From the NCBI RefSeq assembly GCF_904849725.1, contig NC_058520.1, positions 345,523,670 through 345,587,669 on the forward strand: a stretch of 64,000 nt of DNA, written 5' to 3'. Under the pieces are notes generated by a model. The model searched no databases. It saw only the letters and a program-made list of their open reading frames with translations, and was not told the origin of the DNA. Source of the DNA: Hordeum vulgare subsp. vulgare (lineage: Eukaryota > Streptophyta > Magnoliopsida > Poales > Poaceae). Below, piece by piece: positions 20,573 to 31,617 of this stretch. A program made the translations under genes and the position numbers. Position 1 is the stretch's first letter; the number at the start of each line of letters is the position of its first letter.

Positions 20573-21486
20573 TCACATTTTCAGCTTCTTCTTGCTTCGA
20601 GTGCTCATTGCATGGATGTCAGGTGCAACACTCCTCTTGCTTCGAGTGCCCATTGCAGGGTTGTCAGGCGCAACAGATACGGCCTTTGATCTACATTAAA
20701 ACATCAGATTACATACTATGATGATTCTTGCAGAATATACGTTGCTAACTTACACATTGTTAAAGAAACATTTCATTAAAGATTGTGCAGCTTTCATACC
20801 TTGTAGATTTAGAGGTAGTCTTTGATGATTTCGACTTCGCGACATTGTCTTCAATTGCATCACTCGGACATAGAAGTAGAGGCAGTGCAGTTTCATTTTC
20901 GGTTGAACATGGAAGAACAACCTTTGTAATGGGTTTTTTCTTTCTTTTGTCCCTGCATTAGTTTCACATATTAGCATCATTAGGACAAGAGTATGATGAA
21001 AACAGTAATATTGAAGCAAGCACTACCTTTTTGCTTTGCTACTTCAGCATAGGCAGCTAGTGCTTCCGGAGCAGCATCTTTAGAGCTTTGCCATCTATGT
21101 CCATAGGCCTTGCAAATTGGACATTGGTTGTGGCCTTTATTTCCCTTGCCCTTGCTATTCTCGGCACCAGTTTTATGCCTCTGTACTTTTGTCCTCCCAG
21201 GGGCCCTCCTAAGGATTGGGGGATTCAAAGTGAAATCTTTGTTCACATTTGGCCATTGAGACATGTCGGTCAGGCCAGGAAGAACATGGGCATAAGCTGC
21301 AGTGAACTTGGCAACGTTGTAATAGTCATCAACAAAATCTACTATGGTGACTCCCCTAATTCCAGTAATAAAGTTGATTGCATGTTTGCAAGGCTGGGGG
21401 AGCGGCGGAACCTTCGACGAGTAGTTAGCCTGAGGGAGCGGGAGAGGGAGGAGGGGCATGCGCTCGGGGAGCGGCAGTTCCGCCAT
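20573..21486 (-). pseudogene. MuDR transposase C-terminal tail with three exons
   Basis: Exon 1 (21486-21027) starts with a proline/leucine-rich stretch that is not typical of transposase, then enters the known tail: DFVDDYYNVAKFTAAYAHV, then GLTDMSQWP, PPILRRAPGR and a zinc-knuckle-like CPICKAYGH lacking its last Cys. Good donors and acceptors define exon 2 (20952-20800, basic/serine-rich) and exon 3 (20690-20573), which ends in a 15-residue repeat (APDNPAMGTRSKRS type) and the KKKLKM stop common to these proteins. Phases of exons 2 and 3 agree with each other; exon 1 joins out of phase by one base, so a small indel or a different splice site is likely. The catalytic core is absent. It lies on the same strand as the DUF538 gene, upstream of it. 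Confidence 0.65.
20591..20680 (-). repeat. 45-bp tandem repeat inside the MULE tail exon
   Basis: Two copies beginning cttgcttcgagtgc at 20591 and 20636. The period of 15 codons duplicates a peptide ending TRSK on the minus strand. Confidence 0.85.
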
Positions 21487-21648
21487 GGCCGTTGTTGTGT
21501 GCGTGCGTGAACTGGTCGGGTGGTGTGGTGTGCGTTGATATTTCTGTTTTTTTCTATTCTAAGAGAAGAGATATGACGAGGGTAAAACTGGAAATCTCAG
21601 ATTGACTGACATGAAAACGTAGAGATTCTGACGATGGACTAACGGCGA

Positions 21649-21759
21649 TGGCAAATAAGCACTAGAATTTGTTTGTGTCTGGTATATGAGCACTGGAGCT
21701 TTGTTCGGTGGCAAATGAACAATTGATGCTTGTCTCAGTGGTATAGAAGCCATTTTCTC
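21649..21759. repeat. Right terminal inverted repeat of the MULE
   Basis: Reverse complement of 20073-20183. The second copy of the 9-bp target duplication follows at 21760-21768, one base before the TAA that precedes Harbinger H2. Confidence 0.92.
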
Positions 21760-21772
21760 ATTTTTATACTAA

Positions 21773-23740
21773 GAGCATCTCCAGTCGTGCTCCCAACAAA
21801 CCCTTCCCATGCCACTTTTTCTGCCGACGAGTGAAAAAAGACCCAGTCGCGTCCTCAGGAGCCGGTTTTTCACCGGTTAGAGCCGAAATTGGCCCCGGCG
21901 GTCCCAGCCCGAACCCAGCGTGCTTGGGGTCCGGCGGAAGGAAAAATGATGCGTCGGGCCCTGTCACGCGAAAAAAGGCCTTTTCTTATTTGGAACCTCC
22001 CCTCGCGCACCACATCTTCTGCCACCGTGCCGATTCCGACGCTGCCCCAGCTGCATGTCGCCGCTACAAAGGCCATCTCCCCGTCGACGGGCATAGGGTT
22101 CACCGCGGATTCACCCCCTCCTCCCCCCTCGCTTCTTGGCGAGTTTTCCCGGAGCTCCAGGCACGTACGTCGCCGCGCGTCCACCACGCCCACCAGGTGT
22201 TCGGCGATTTGCCTGGCCTATGGACTCCGACGACGAGGAGGCGTCCGCGTCGCTAGTGAAGGAGGAAGCCGATGCCGACGCCCAAGATGAAGAGCACCTC
22301 ATGGTCCTCGCCTCTCTGGCCGGCCTGTTCGCGAGCAATGCAGATCCACGGCGAGGTGGCTCGGCCCCCTGGCCGGCTGAAGGCAAAGCAGAGGCATCGA
22401 TTGGAAGGCTATTGCTTGATCTACGCCGACTACTTCGCAGACGCTCATCTGCACGACGACAAAGTATTCTGGCGTCGTTATCGTATGAGACAGAAGCTCT
22501 TCCTCGGGATTGTGAATTCCATTAGGGAGTTCGACAACTAATTCAAGTGCAAAATGGATTGCGCCGACACACTTGGATTCACCTCGCTCCAGAAATGCGT
22601 GACAGCTATGAGGATGCTTGCATACGGAGCTCCCGGTGATATTCTGGAAGACTATGGACGCATGGCCGAGTCTACCACCATTGAGTGTTTCTACAAGTTC
22701 CGCACGACAGTGATGGTAGTTTTTGGACCTGAATATTTGCGATCACCCAATGCTGAAGACACTGCTCGGATCCTAGCATAGAATGCAGAAAGAGGATTTT
22801 CTGGGATGCTTGGAAGTATCGACTACATGCATTGGAAATGGAAAAATTGTCCATTTGCTAGGCAAGGGATGTACAAAGGTGCGAAAGGAGGTTGCAGTGT
22901 GGTACTTGAGGTAGTGGTCACACATGACCTCTCGATTTGGCACTCCTTCTTTGGTATGCGAGGAACTCACAATGACATCAACGTACTGCAGTGCTCGAAT
23001 GGCTTTGCCAAGCTTGTTGAAGGTCATGCTCCTCCACTTAACTACGAGGTCAATGGGCACCACTACAACAAGGGATACTACCTAGCGGATGGCATCTATC
23101 CGAGATGGTCCACATTTGTGAAGACTATCTCAAATCTTGCACCAGGAGGCAAGCGCTCCTATTTTTCTAAGTGTCAAGAAGCTTGCAGGAAGGATGTCGA
23201 GCGGGCATTTGGTGTGCTTCAATCTCATTTTGTTGTTGTCTGGTACCCCGCTCATACCTGGTCGAAAGATCAAATGTGGGAAGTCATGACTTGGTGTGTT
23301 TTCTTGTACAACATGACCATTGAGAGCGAGCAGGAGGAGCTAGTGTTTGACACAGAACCATATTACAGGCAAGGTCCTCTTGCCCAAGTTGATCACCAAC
23401 TACCGGCAACCTGGACTGCCTTCCTTAACATGCGTTAGGAGATCCGAGACCCACAGGTGCATCAATAACTACAACACGATTTGGTGGAGCCCCTATGGAG
23501 GCTGAAGGGCAACGGCTAGCTTGATTTTTGATTTGTATTGACTTGTTAAACTATTTTTTGATTTGTATTGATTTTCGTGATGAACTATGTGATAAAAAAA
23601 TTAACTATTGTAGTTTAATTTGTGCTGAAGAATGCCGAATATGGGCCAAAAGTGGGCCAAATTTGCGCCGAAACTGGGCCGAAAGCGGCGGTTGGGAAGC
23701 GGAGCCACCCCCAGCCCCTATGTGTGCGAAGGGCTGAAAG
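21773..23740 (+). mobile_element. Harbinger element H2 (right end uncertain)
   Basis: It begins GAGCATCTCCAG after TAA (21770-21772), the usual TWA-type target of PIF/Harbinger elements. It contains a nearly complete transposase pseudogene. Near 23640-23710 the sequence (gggccaaaagtggg, cggcggttggg) mirrors the subterminal left end, but the terminal GAGATGCTC is not seen, so the last bases are lost or diverged. Confidence 0.75.
22220..23519 (+). pseudogene. PIF/Harbinger transposase pseudogene (H2)
   Basis: The ATG at 22220 starts MDSDDEEAS with an acidic N-terminus. A frameshift near 22365 moves to the frame with HRLEGYCLIYADYFAD and RRYRMRQKLFLGIV. Stops follow at 22540 and 22780. A 210-codon open piece (22806-23438) holds the catalytic half: GMLGSIDYMHWKWKNCP with the first Asp, GTHNDINVLQ with the second, and DVERAFGVLQ with the Glu of the DDE triad. 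Remains of the C-terminus (EIRDPQVHQ) run on to about 23519. It is similar in plan to H1 but better preserved. The encoded nuclease would have acted with an ORF1 Myb-like protein, which this element does not carry. Confidence 0.88.
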
Positions 23741-24109
23741 ATTTTTGCATCGTCGAAGGGTAAGAGTTCTACATCGACGGAGGATGACGATGACTTTATG
23801 TAGTTTCTGTATGACGATGCTTTAGCATCATGTTATATCTTTATTTGTGATGTACTACTTTGATGGCATAATTCAGATGCATTTTTATTTCCTCATACTA
23901 CATAGATGTCTCTTACATACATATGAAAGATTGAAACTGGCATAGATAGATAGAATAGGTCGCACACATAGATAGACGAATCACCCTACTCGGCGATGGC
24001 CAGCTGGCCTTTCCCAAGGATCGGAAGGTGACCAACGACTAGGTGGTTGGTGTGGACAAAGACCATGGCCGTACTGGCCCTTTTCTTCTTATGTGTACAA
24101 CTCCTCCAT
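23741..24109. other. Unassigned spacer between H2 and the nested LTR stack
   Basis: AT-rich at first, then mixed. No open frame, terminal repeat or RNA-like structure that I can support. It may include the lost H2 terminus. Confidence 0.4.
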
Positions 24110-24833
24110 TGGTGGTGGAGTCTGCATCCTGATACGGAGCATCCTACGGACATCACCATGGCAGGAGTCCCTTTGCCAAGTGACACGTGCTACATCTACT
24201 TCATTCATATAAAGGTGAATCATCTCCTTTACACGTGTTCACTTGACCCCCTCAAGGATGGTATACTACTTGACACTCCTCTCGTGTGCATGCATAGGTA
24301 TTGTCGGAGCTTCACGGATGACGAGGACGAGTGTCAATACCTACATACAACTACACCATCCGCGAGGGAGCTTGGAAGTGGATACGGAAGAAGACGGAGT
24401 CTAGAAGCTGAAGACCCTATGTGAACGGCCTTCGAGGACCCCGGGCGGACGATCTCATCACGGAGTCTCTCGTTACCCCGTGCGCATGGGCCCAGAAGAC
24501 CCCATGCCCATTGGACCACCGTGCCCACGGTACAGGCCTGTGCGCACGGGCTAAGTGGACAGCTCCCTGGATACTCCATGCGCACGGGCTCCACTTACCC
24601 CGTGCACACGGGGCCCCTACGTCCACCTATTGGGCTTGGCCCATGTATCCCCATCTCGTCCCTCACTTACCCCTTGGTGGCCTAAGACTATATATACTCC
24701 TTCCCCTCCTCATTTCTAGGGTTAGCTTATGTGTTACCAACTTGAGATTATTGAGCATAGCTCCATCTACTACCCTCCTCCCATGGAGATGCCTCCATGT
24801 GAGAAGAACCCGTAGTGGATGCCAAGGCCCCTT
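24110..24833 (+). repeat. 5' LTR of element C, first part
   Basis: It aligns with 62834-63240 from about 24430 on (the tatatatactccttcccc region, then CCTCCCATGGAGATG). It holds a TATA box (TATATATA near 24691) and a cluster of CCCGTGCGCACGGG-like palindromes (24477-24613). It continues at 42291 after element B. Confidence 0.6.
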
Positions 24834-26253
24834 TGAGAGATCGATAGAAGAGGGGTCTAGAGGGGGGGGGGTGAAGAGACTACTTTCGTAATTAAAATCC
24901 TAGCCTTTTCCCAATTTAATGGTTGGCAAATTTTAGCGATTCTAACAAGTCTAGTGCACCCTACACATGCTAGTCAAAAATATGGCAACAGAAAGTAAAG
25001 GCTTTGCACATGTAGTAAGGAGTACAGTTTAGGAAGATCAAACGCAAAGAAGTTGGAACGACGATTTTTGGCATGGTTTCGATAGGTGGCGCTATTGTAC
25101 GTCCATGTTAGTGGAGACTTCAACCCACGAAGGGTAACGACTGTGAGAATCCATGGAGGGCTCCACCCACAAGGGCTCCACGAAGAAGCAGCCTTGTCTA
25201 TTCCACCACTACTTCCGTCCACACAAGACTAGCCTCACTCACAGTAGATCTTCATGAAGTAGGCGATCTCCTTGCCCTTACAAACTCCTTGCTCTTGTGC
25301 TTCTAAAGATAGTCTCCTCAACACTCAATCACTCTCTCTCTCCTATTTGGCAGGGGTGGGCGAGATTAAATCTTGTGGAAAGAAACTTGGGGGGGGGGCT
25401 AGAAATCAAGGTTCAAATGGATTGGAATTGAATCTCTTGACCTCAACACATGAGTAGGTGTCCCTCTCTCAGAAAATGGATCTGGAAAGTGTAAGTGTGT
25501 TCTGAGTGCTTCCTCTACGAATGAGAGGTAGGTGGAGGGGTACATATAGGCATCCTCCAAAATCCAACCGTTACAACATTATTGCCCAACTCGGTGACAC
25601 CAAAATAAATCTTGGTGGTACCGAGTTGCACTAAATGTGGGAACTTTTGAATTCTCGATGAGACCGATACATGAATCTCGTTGGTACCGATACGATGACC
25701 TAGAGTGGTTCCCAAACTCGGGGAGACCGGCTTGAAACTCGGAAATTCCGAAACTTTAAGTTATCTCAATAGAATGTTGGTCACCCAATCTCGGTGGCAC
25801 CAATAGAAATGTTGGTTGTACCGAGATGGTGGGTTTGGCATAGGATCTGTCTAAGTGTAAAATTGGTATGGCCAAGTTGGAAATGTTGGTGGCACCGATT
25901 TTTCATATGTGGCTTCGGACATATATATTTTGTGGGAAAGTGATGAGTATTTTTGGTGGGTATCTCTAAGCACTTGAGCAACTAATTCATCATTATACCT
26001 CATCCCCTTTTAATAGTATTGGCTTTCCTATGGACTCAAGTGATTTCTCACAAAGTATAAAATGTAGAGTCTTCTTTCTTGAAGCTTGAGCCAATCCTAT
26101 TCCTTCCTTCATCAAGGGGCTTCTCCTAAAAATCCTATAGCCAAAGCTCTCTGTGGACTAAACCTGAAATATACTAGGTAAAAGTGTTAGTCCAAGAGAC
26201 AATGTATGTTGTCATGAATTATCAAAACCACCAAGGGAGCATATGTGCTTTCA
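24834..26253 (-). repeat. 3' LTR of element B
   Basis: 1420 bp. The left end is TGAGAGATCG and the right end GTGCTTTCA, the reverse complement of the element A LTR start. It has a private loss of about 105 bp near 25290 relative to the other LTR. CGGTG/CACCG palindromes lie at 25585-25910. Confidence 0.88.
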
Positions 26254-28357
26254 ATGTCCCCCTTTTTGGTAATTTATGACAACATACGAACAAAGCTTCA
26301 AATAAAGATAGGCATTAGAGTATGACATCTTTGAAAGATACATGACTAGTAAAGCTCCCCCTAAATGTGTGCAATCCCTTTTTTAAAGGGTAGTTGATTT
26401 GGAATGCATGGACACACACATGGTAGAAGGACAAAACAAGTCATATAAATCTTGGCTATATGCATCAAACATATGTGAATGTAGAACTTCCATGTTCCTG
26501 TCTCACTCTTGCAAACAATATGTGCAAGAGATAAGAGATCATCATGAACAAGGATATGATGCATATACTTACCTTGAGGTTCTTGAGTGTCTTAGCAGTA
26601 GGAGTACACTTGGGAAAACAAATGTTAGATAACACAAGAGTAATCTATTGTAAAGATGCAAATAGCTTCAAAAGTACCAAGATATTGAAGACATATGAGA
26701 AATCTGATTTGATGATAGATATGTCTCCAAAGGAGAATTTAGAACTTTCTCCCGTGAGGATGAATATGTAAGATTACCTCTCCCCCTAAATCATAGCATG
26801 TAGATATTGGGAGTAGGTAGGGTAAGACAAGTTCAAACGAAAGATAGTGAAAAACAAATATATCTGAAACAATTTTAGCTCTCTCCCCCATAATAGGTAA
26901 GGTTTGATACATCTCCCCTTAGACAGACCTTCCCTTAGGAACAAATATCTGCCCCTTTGATATTTCTCCCCCTTTTGTAAGATTATTGGTGATATTTCTC
27001 CTCCTTTATATAGGATTATTGGAAGCTTTGATATTTCTCCCCCTTTGGCATTAATTTCCAAAAAGGTCAGAGGGGTAACGGTTCATTGAGAGAAAGGGAT
27101 CCTTGATTCTTCTCTCTTTATAAGGGTTCATTGAATTTGACTTTTCTCCCCCTTAAGAATTGTTAAGAGTTCCTTGAACTATCTCCCCCTATGTTAGGGA
27201 TCCTGGATGATTCTCCCTCTTATATTGTATGGGATCACTCAGGTTTTCTCGCCCTAGAAAATAATGATAGAACTAATTTGGTTTTCCAAAATGTTTAATA
27301 AAATCTTAGAAGGCATTTAAACTTGGTATCATTGAAAATATTTCTCCCCCTAAGGCAAAAGTCTAGAAAATATTAGAAAATCAAAGGCAGTGATGCATTT
27401 CGGAGTCACCGAGGCGATATGGTTCAGTAGAACTGAGAATGACAGCAGGCCTCTAGGAGAAATCAGTTGGACCGAGTTTCCCAGATCGGTGAAACTGAGT
27501 TGCATTGAAAATCAACTCCTTAACTTAAAATAAATAGAAAATGTACATATATTTTAAAAACGAATCTATCCAAAGATAAAAAGGAAATAAGAGAAGACAA
27601 CACATTTTTTTGCGTGTTTTTGTGTTTTTGAAAATATATACATACATATAGATGAGAGTTGTATGCTTCCAAGAAGGCATGCAATAACAAATGTGAACCA
27701 TACATCAAACTCCATCTAAATGTGGGGCGGTGACTAGGTCACTTATATTAGAATATTTGACTAGAGGAGTCAAGCAAGAATGCTTGATCACATGTCATAC
27801 TCATCGTTAAGTGCACAATCGGGTTACCATTTTTTTATTAAGCTTTTTAATGTCTTCATATCACTTGAGTTGCTTTACCTCATGTTTTTGTGCAAAGCTT
27901 TATCAATGATATGAGTACATACCTTCGAAAGATGTTGATGATGTGGCATGTAGGTGAACTTGTCGTGGATGCTCAACGTTGCTGAAGATCATCTTGAGTT
28001 GGGAGCTATCATTGTCGTTTTGGTTCACTTTTCACCTACAATGGTTAGTCAAGCAAGAAAGAACATAATATATTCAAATGACATGAGTGAATTTAATTAT
28101 CATATAATTGTCAAGGATATGATTTTGTTGTCTTCTTCCTCCATCTCCGAAGAAAGGATTGTTGATACTTGGCTATGTTAAGATTGCTTTTGATGTGAGT
28201 TGATGGCAATCTTGTGAAGTGTATTTCTTCCAAGTACCTACATAAGTTTAGATGCAATACAAGGGAGCATAGTTTTCCAAGATATAAGATGTTATCAAAT
28301 CAATAGCATCATGGAATGGTCAATCAAGCTCATGCCCTTGCATGCATTTGAGTGAGC
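26254..28357 (-). other. Purine-tract-rich 3' region of element B
   Basis: No open frame is supportable. On the minus strand it carries many copies of AAAGGGGGAGAA-like tracts (most between about 26770 and 27350), often followed by TATC, and an AAAAAGGGGGACAT tract directly at the LTR edge (26254-26267), which is the likely functional polypurine tract. SIRE elements typically carry several such tracts. Confidence 0.65.
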
Positions 28358-31300
28358 CTAGATCAAGTTTGAAGCATCAATGATGTTGAACTCACTCCTC
28401 AAATGACAAAACACTTTCTCATCAAGTGTTTTGGTAAAGATATCAGCTAATTGTTTGTCGATACGAACATGCTTAAGATCTATATCTCCTTTACTAGCAT
28501 GATCACGAATGAAATGATGTCGCACTTGAATATGTTTTGTTCGAGAATGTTGCACATGATTATAGGCAATTTTAATAGCACTTCCATTGTAACATAATAA
28601 TGGAACATTTTTTTAACATGAATGCCATAATCCTTAAAAGTTTGAGTCATCCATAGTAATTGCGCACAACCTGATCCGGCGGCTATGTATTCAGATTCGG
28701 GAGTAGATTAAGATGCCGAGTTTTGTTTCTTGGATGACCAAGACACAAGAGTTTTCCCAAGAAATTGACATATACCCGAGGTGCATTTTATATCAACCTC
28801 TTCTCCGGCATAGTCCGAGTCGGAATAGGCAACAACACTGAAAGGAGATCCCTTGGGATACCATATGACAAAGTTTGGTGTATGTATTAGGTATCTCACG
28901 ATTCTTTTCATAGACAATAGATGACACTGTTTAGGCCCCGTTTGATATCTGACACACATGCAAACACTCAACATGATATCAGGATGGGAGGCCACATATA
29001 TAGCAATGAAACAATAATCGATCGATAAACTCTTTGATCAACCGGTTTGTCCTCCTTAGTGAGGTCAATATGTCCACTAGTAGGCATGGGGGTTCTCATA
29101 CCTTTGCACTCTTGCATATTGAACTTCCTGATTAAGTCCTTGGTGTACTTGGTTTGAGAGATAAATGTACCTTCTCTTGATTGTTTGATTTGCAATCCAA
29201 GGAAGAATTTCAGCTCGCACATCATTGACATCTCATATTTCTCTGACATCAACTTTCAAACTTTTCACTAAAATGTGGGTTAGTAGAACCAAAGATAATA
29301 TCATCCACATATATTTGGCACACAAATAGTTCACCATTAACTCTTTTAGTGAATAAGTTTGCGTCAATTTTACCAATCTCAAAACCCTTTTCAATGAGAA
29401 ACTTCGTTAGACATTTGTACCAAGCTCTAGGGGCTTGTTTAAGACCATATAAAGCTTTTCGAAGTTTGTAAACATGATTAGGTTTCTTGGGTTTCACAAA
29501 GCCAGGAGGTTGTTTGACATAAACCTCCTCCTCAATTTCAACATTTAGAAAAGCACTTTTGATGTCCATTTGGTAAAGAGTAATATCATGGTGATTGGCA
29601 TAAGCGAGAAGAATGTGAATGGCTTCAAGTCTAGCAACGGTGCATAAGTTGCACCATAGACCATACCTTCGACTTGCGTGTATCCTTGGGCTACGATATG
29701 AGCCTTGTTGCGTACAACTTGACCATCTTGCTTGTTCCGAAACACCCATCTTGTACTAATGATGTTTTGCTCGCCTTCGGGCTTTTCAACAAGTGTCCAT
29801 ACCTGATTCCTCTCAAAGTTGTGTGGCTCTTCATGAATGGCATTCACCCAATCTAGATCTTGAAGGGCTTCTTCTACCTTCAAAGGCTCAATGCTAGAGA
29901 TGAAATAATAATGCTCACAAAATTTAGCTAAACGAGATTTAGAGTGAGTGATTCTCCTAGTTTGTATGTCACCGAAGATTTGATTCAGCGGATGATATTT
30001 GTGCACCCTTGCTCGAACTCGTGACAGCTTATTCTTGTTAGATGGCGGAGCTTCTTCGTCATCATCATCTTGCATGCTATCATTGACGGTGTCATCTCCT
30101 TGAGGTGGTGGTGAGGAAGGTTGAGGTGGATCATCATGATGTACTTCTTCCTCTTCTTCATCATGTCATGTACCGCGTGTGGATGTCTCCATGTCGTTTT
30201 GTGGTTTGCCTTGACGTGAAGTAGGAGCTTCCACTTAAATTGATGAAGTACTTTCCTTCACCTCCATGGGACGAATCTTGCCGATAGGTAGATCTTGGAT
30301 GGCTTCCGAAGGTTCCTTATCTCCTACATCATTTGGCAATTGTTCAACTTGCGAACTATTAGATTCATGAAACTTCACATATACCGTATCTTCAAGTTTT
30401 TTAGTGAAGTTGTTGTAGACACGGTAAGTGTGAGAGTTAGATCTGTAACCAAGTAGGAAACCTTCATTAGATTTAGGAGGAAATTTAGTGCAACGATGCT
30501 TATCGAGAATATAGCACTTATAGCCGAATACTCAAAAGTATCCAACTTGGGTTTACTACCGGTGAGTAGCTCGTATGCCATTTTACCGAGAAGCTTGTGT
30601 AAGTAGAGTGGGTTTATGGCGTGACAAGTTGTTTCCACGACTTGCGCCCAAAAGTATCTCGGCGTCTTGTATTCGTCAAGCATCATTCTGTCCATCTCGA
30701 GAGTACGATTCTTCCTCTCAACAACTCCATTTTTTGAGGTGTGTACGTAGCCGAGAAATCATGTGAGATACCTTCTTAGTCAAGAAAGGTATCCACATTA
30801 GTGTTCTTGAACTCTGTTCCGTTATCGCTACGAACTTTCTTGATCTTCAATTCAAACTGATTTTGGGATTTCCGGGCGAAGTTCTTGAAGATCATTTGTA
30901 CTTGTGACTTATCATCGAGAAAGAATACCCACGTAAATCTGGAAAAATAATCAACACTGACTAAACCATAAGAATTTCCACCGAGGCTCTTGTAAGCATT
31001 GGGACCAAAAAGATCCATGTGTAGCAGCTCGAGTGGCCTTCTTGTAGTCATGATGTTCTTCACGGGATGACTTCCGCCAACTTGCTTTCCTTCTTGAAAA
31101 GCATTACAAAGTCTATGTTTGTCAAAGATAACATCTCTAACACCAAAAATATGATCACCTTTGATAAGCTTGTCAAGGTTATGCATACCTACATGTCCTA
31201 ACCTTCTATGTCGTAACCAACCTTTAGAAGATTTTGCAATAAGACATGTCCGGGATTTGAATTTTTTAGTGAAATCGATGATGTATCACCTCTACGGAAA

Positions 31301-31612
31301 CCAGTAAAGACCATGTTATGATTGTCACTACGAAACATTTTGAACTCAACTTTCGTAAATAGCACATTGAAACCAACGTCTGCTAGTCTAGATACGGAAA
31401 GAAGATTGTAGCCAAAGTATTCAACAAGCGTGACATTTTGAATGGAACTATCACGAGATATGACCAAGTACCATACCCTTGGAGTTGTCTCCAAAAGTCA
31501 CATACCTTCGAGGTCCACGGTTTGGTGTGATCTCATGGAACATGTCTTTATCCCTTGTCATGTGATCGGCTCTCGAGAACCCACTCCTTTCCTCCGGCCA
31601 TGTAGTCTCTAA
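28358..31612 (-). pseudogene. pol of element B (protease to RNase H), broken
   Basis: Ordered pieces on the minus strand run from 31612 down. The protease region has lost about 10 bp at the active-site codons (VLES instead of VLDSG). Then come HITHR-type integrase start, GPNAYKSLGG and RSDNGTEF (about 30800-31010), an acidic linker, RT with MDIKSAFLN and YVDDIIFG (about 29310-29560), and RNase H with SDSDYAGE and HSRTKHIQVRHHF, ending with a stop at 28358. At least eight frame changes or stops interrupt it. Confidence 0.88.
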
Positions 31613-31617
31613 GGTTC

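Larger units (their letters stand above)
20073..21759. mobile_element. Mutator-like element (MULE), 1687 bp, deletion derivative
   Basis: Terminal inverted repeats of 111 bp (20073-20183 and 21649-21759) begin GAGAAAATGGCTT and are about 88 % identical by eye. They are flanked by a perfect 9-bp target duplication, atttttata, at 20064-20072 and 21760-21768. Long TIRs and 9-bp duplications define the Mutator superfamily. The interior holds only the C-terminal tail of a MuDR-type transposase on the minus strand, so the element needs a helper. Confidence 0.92.
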
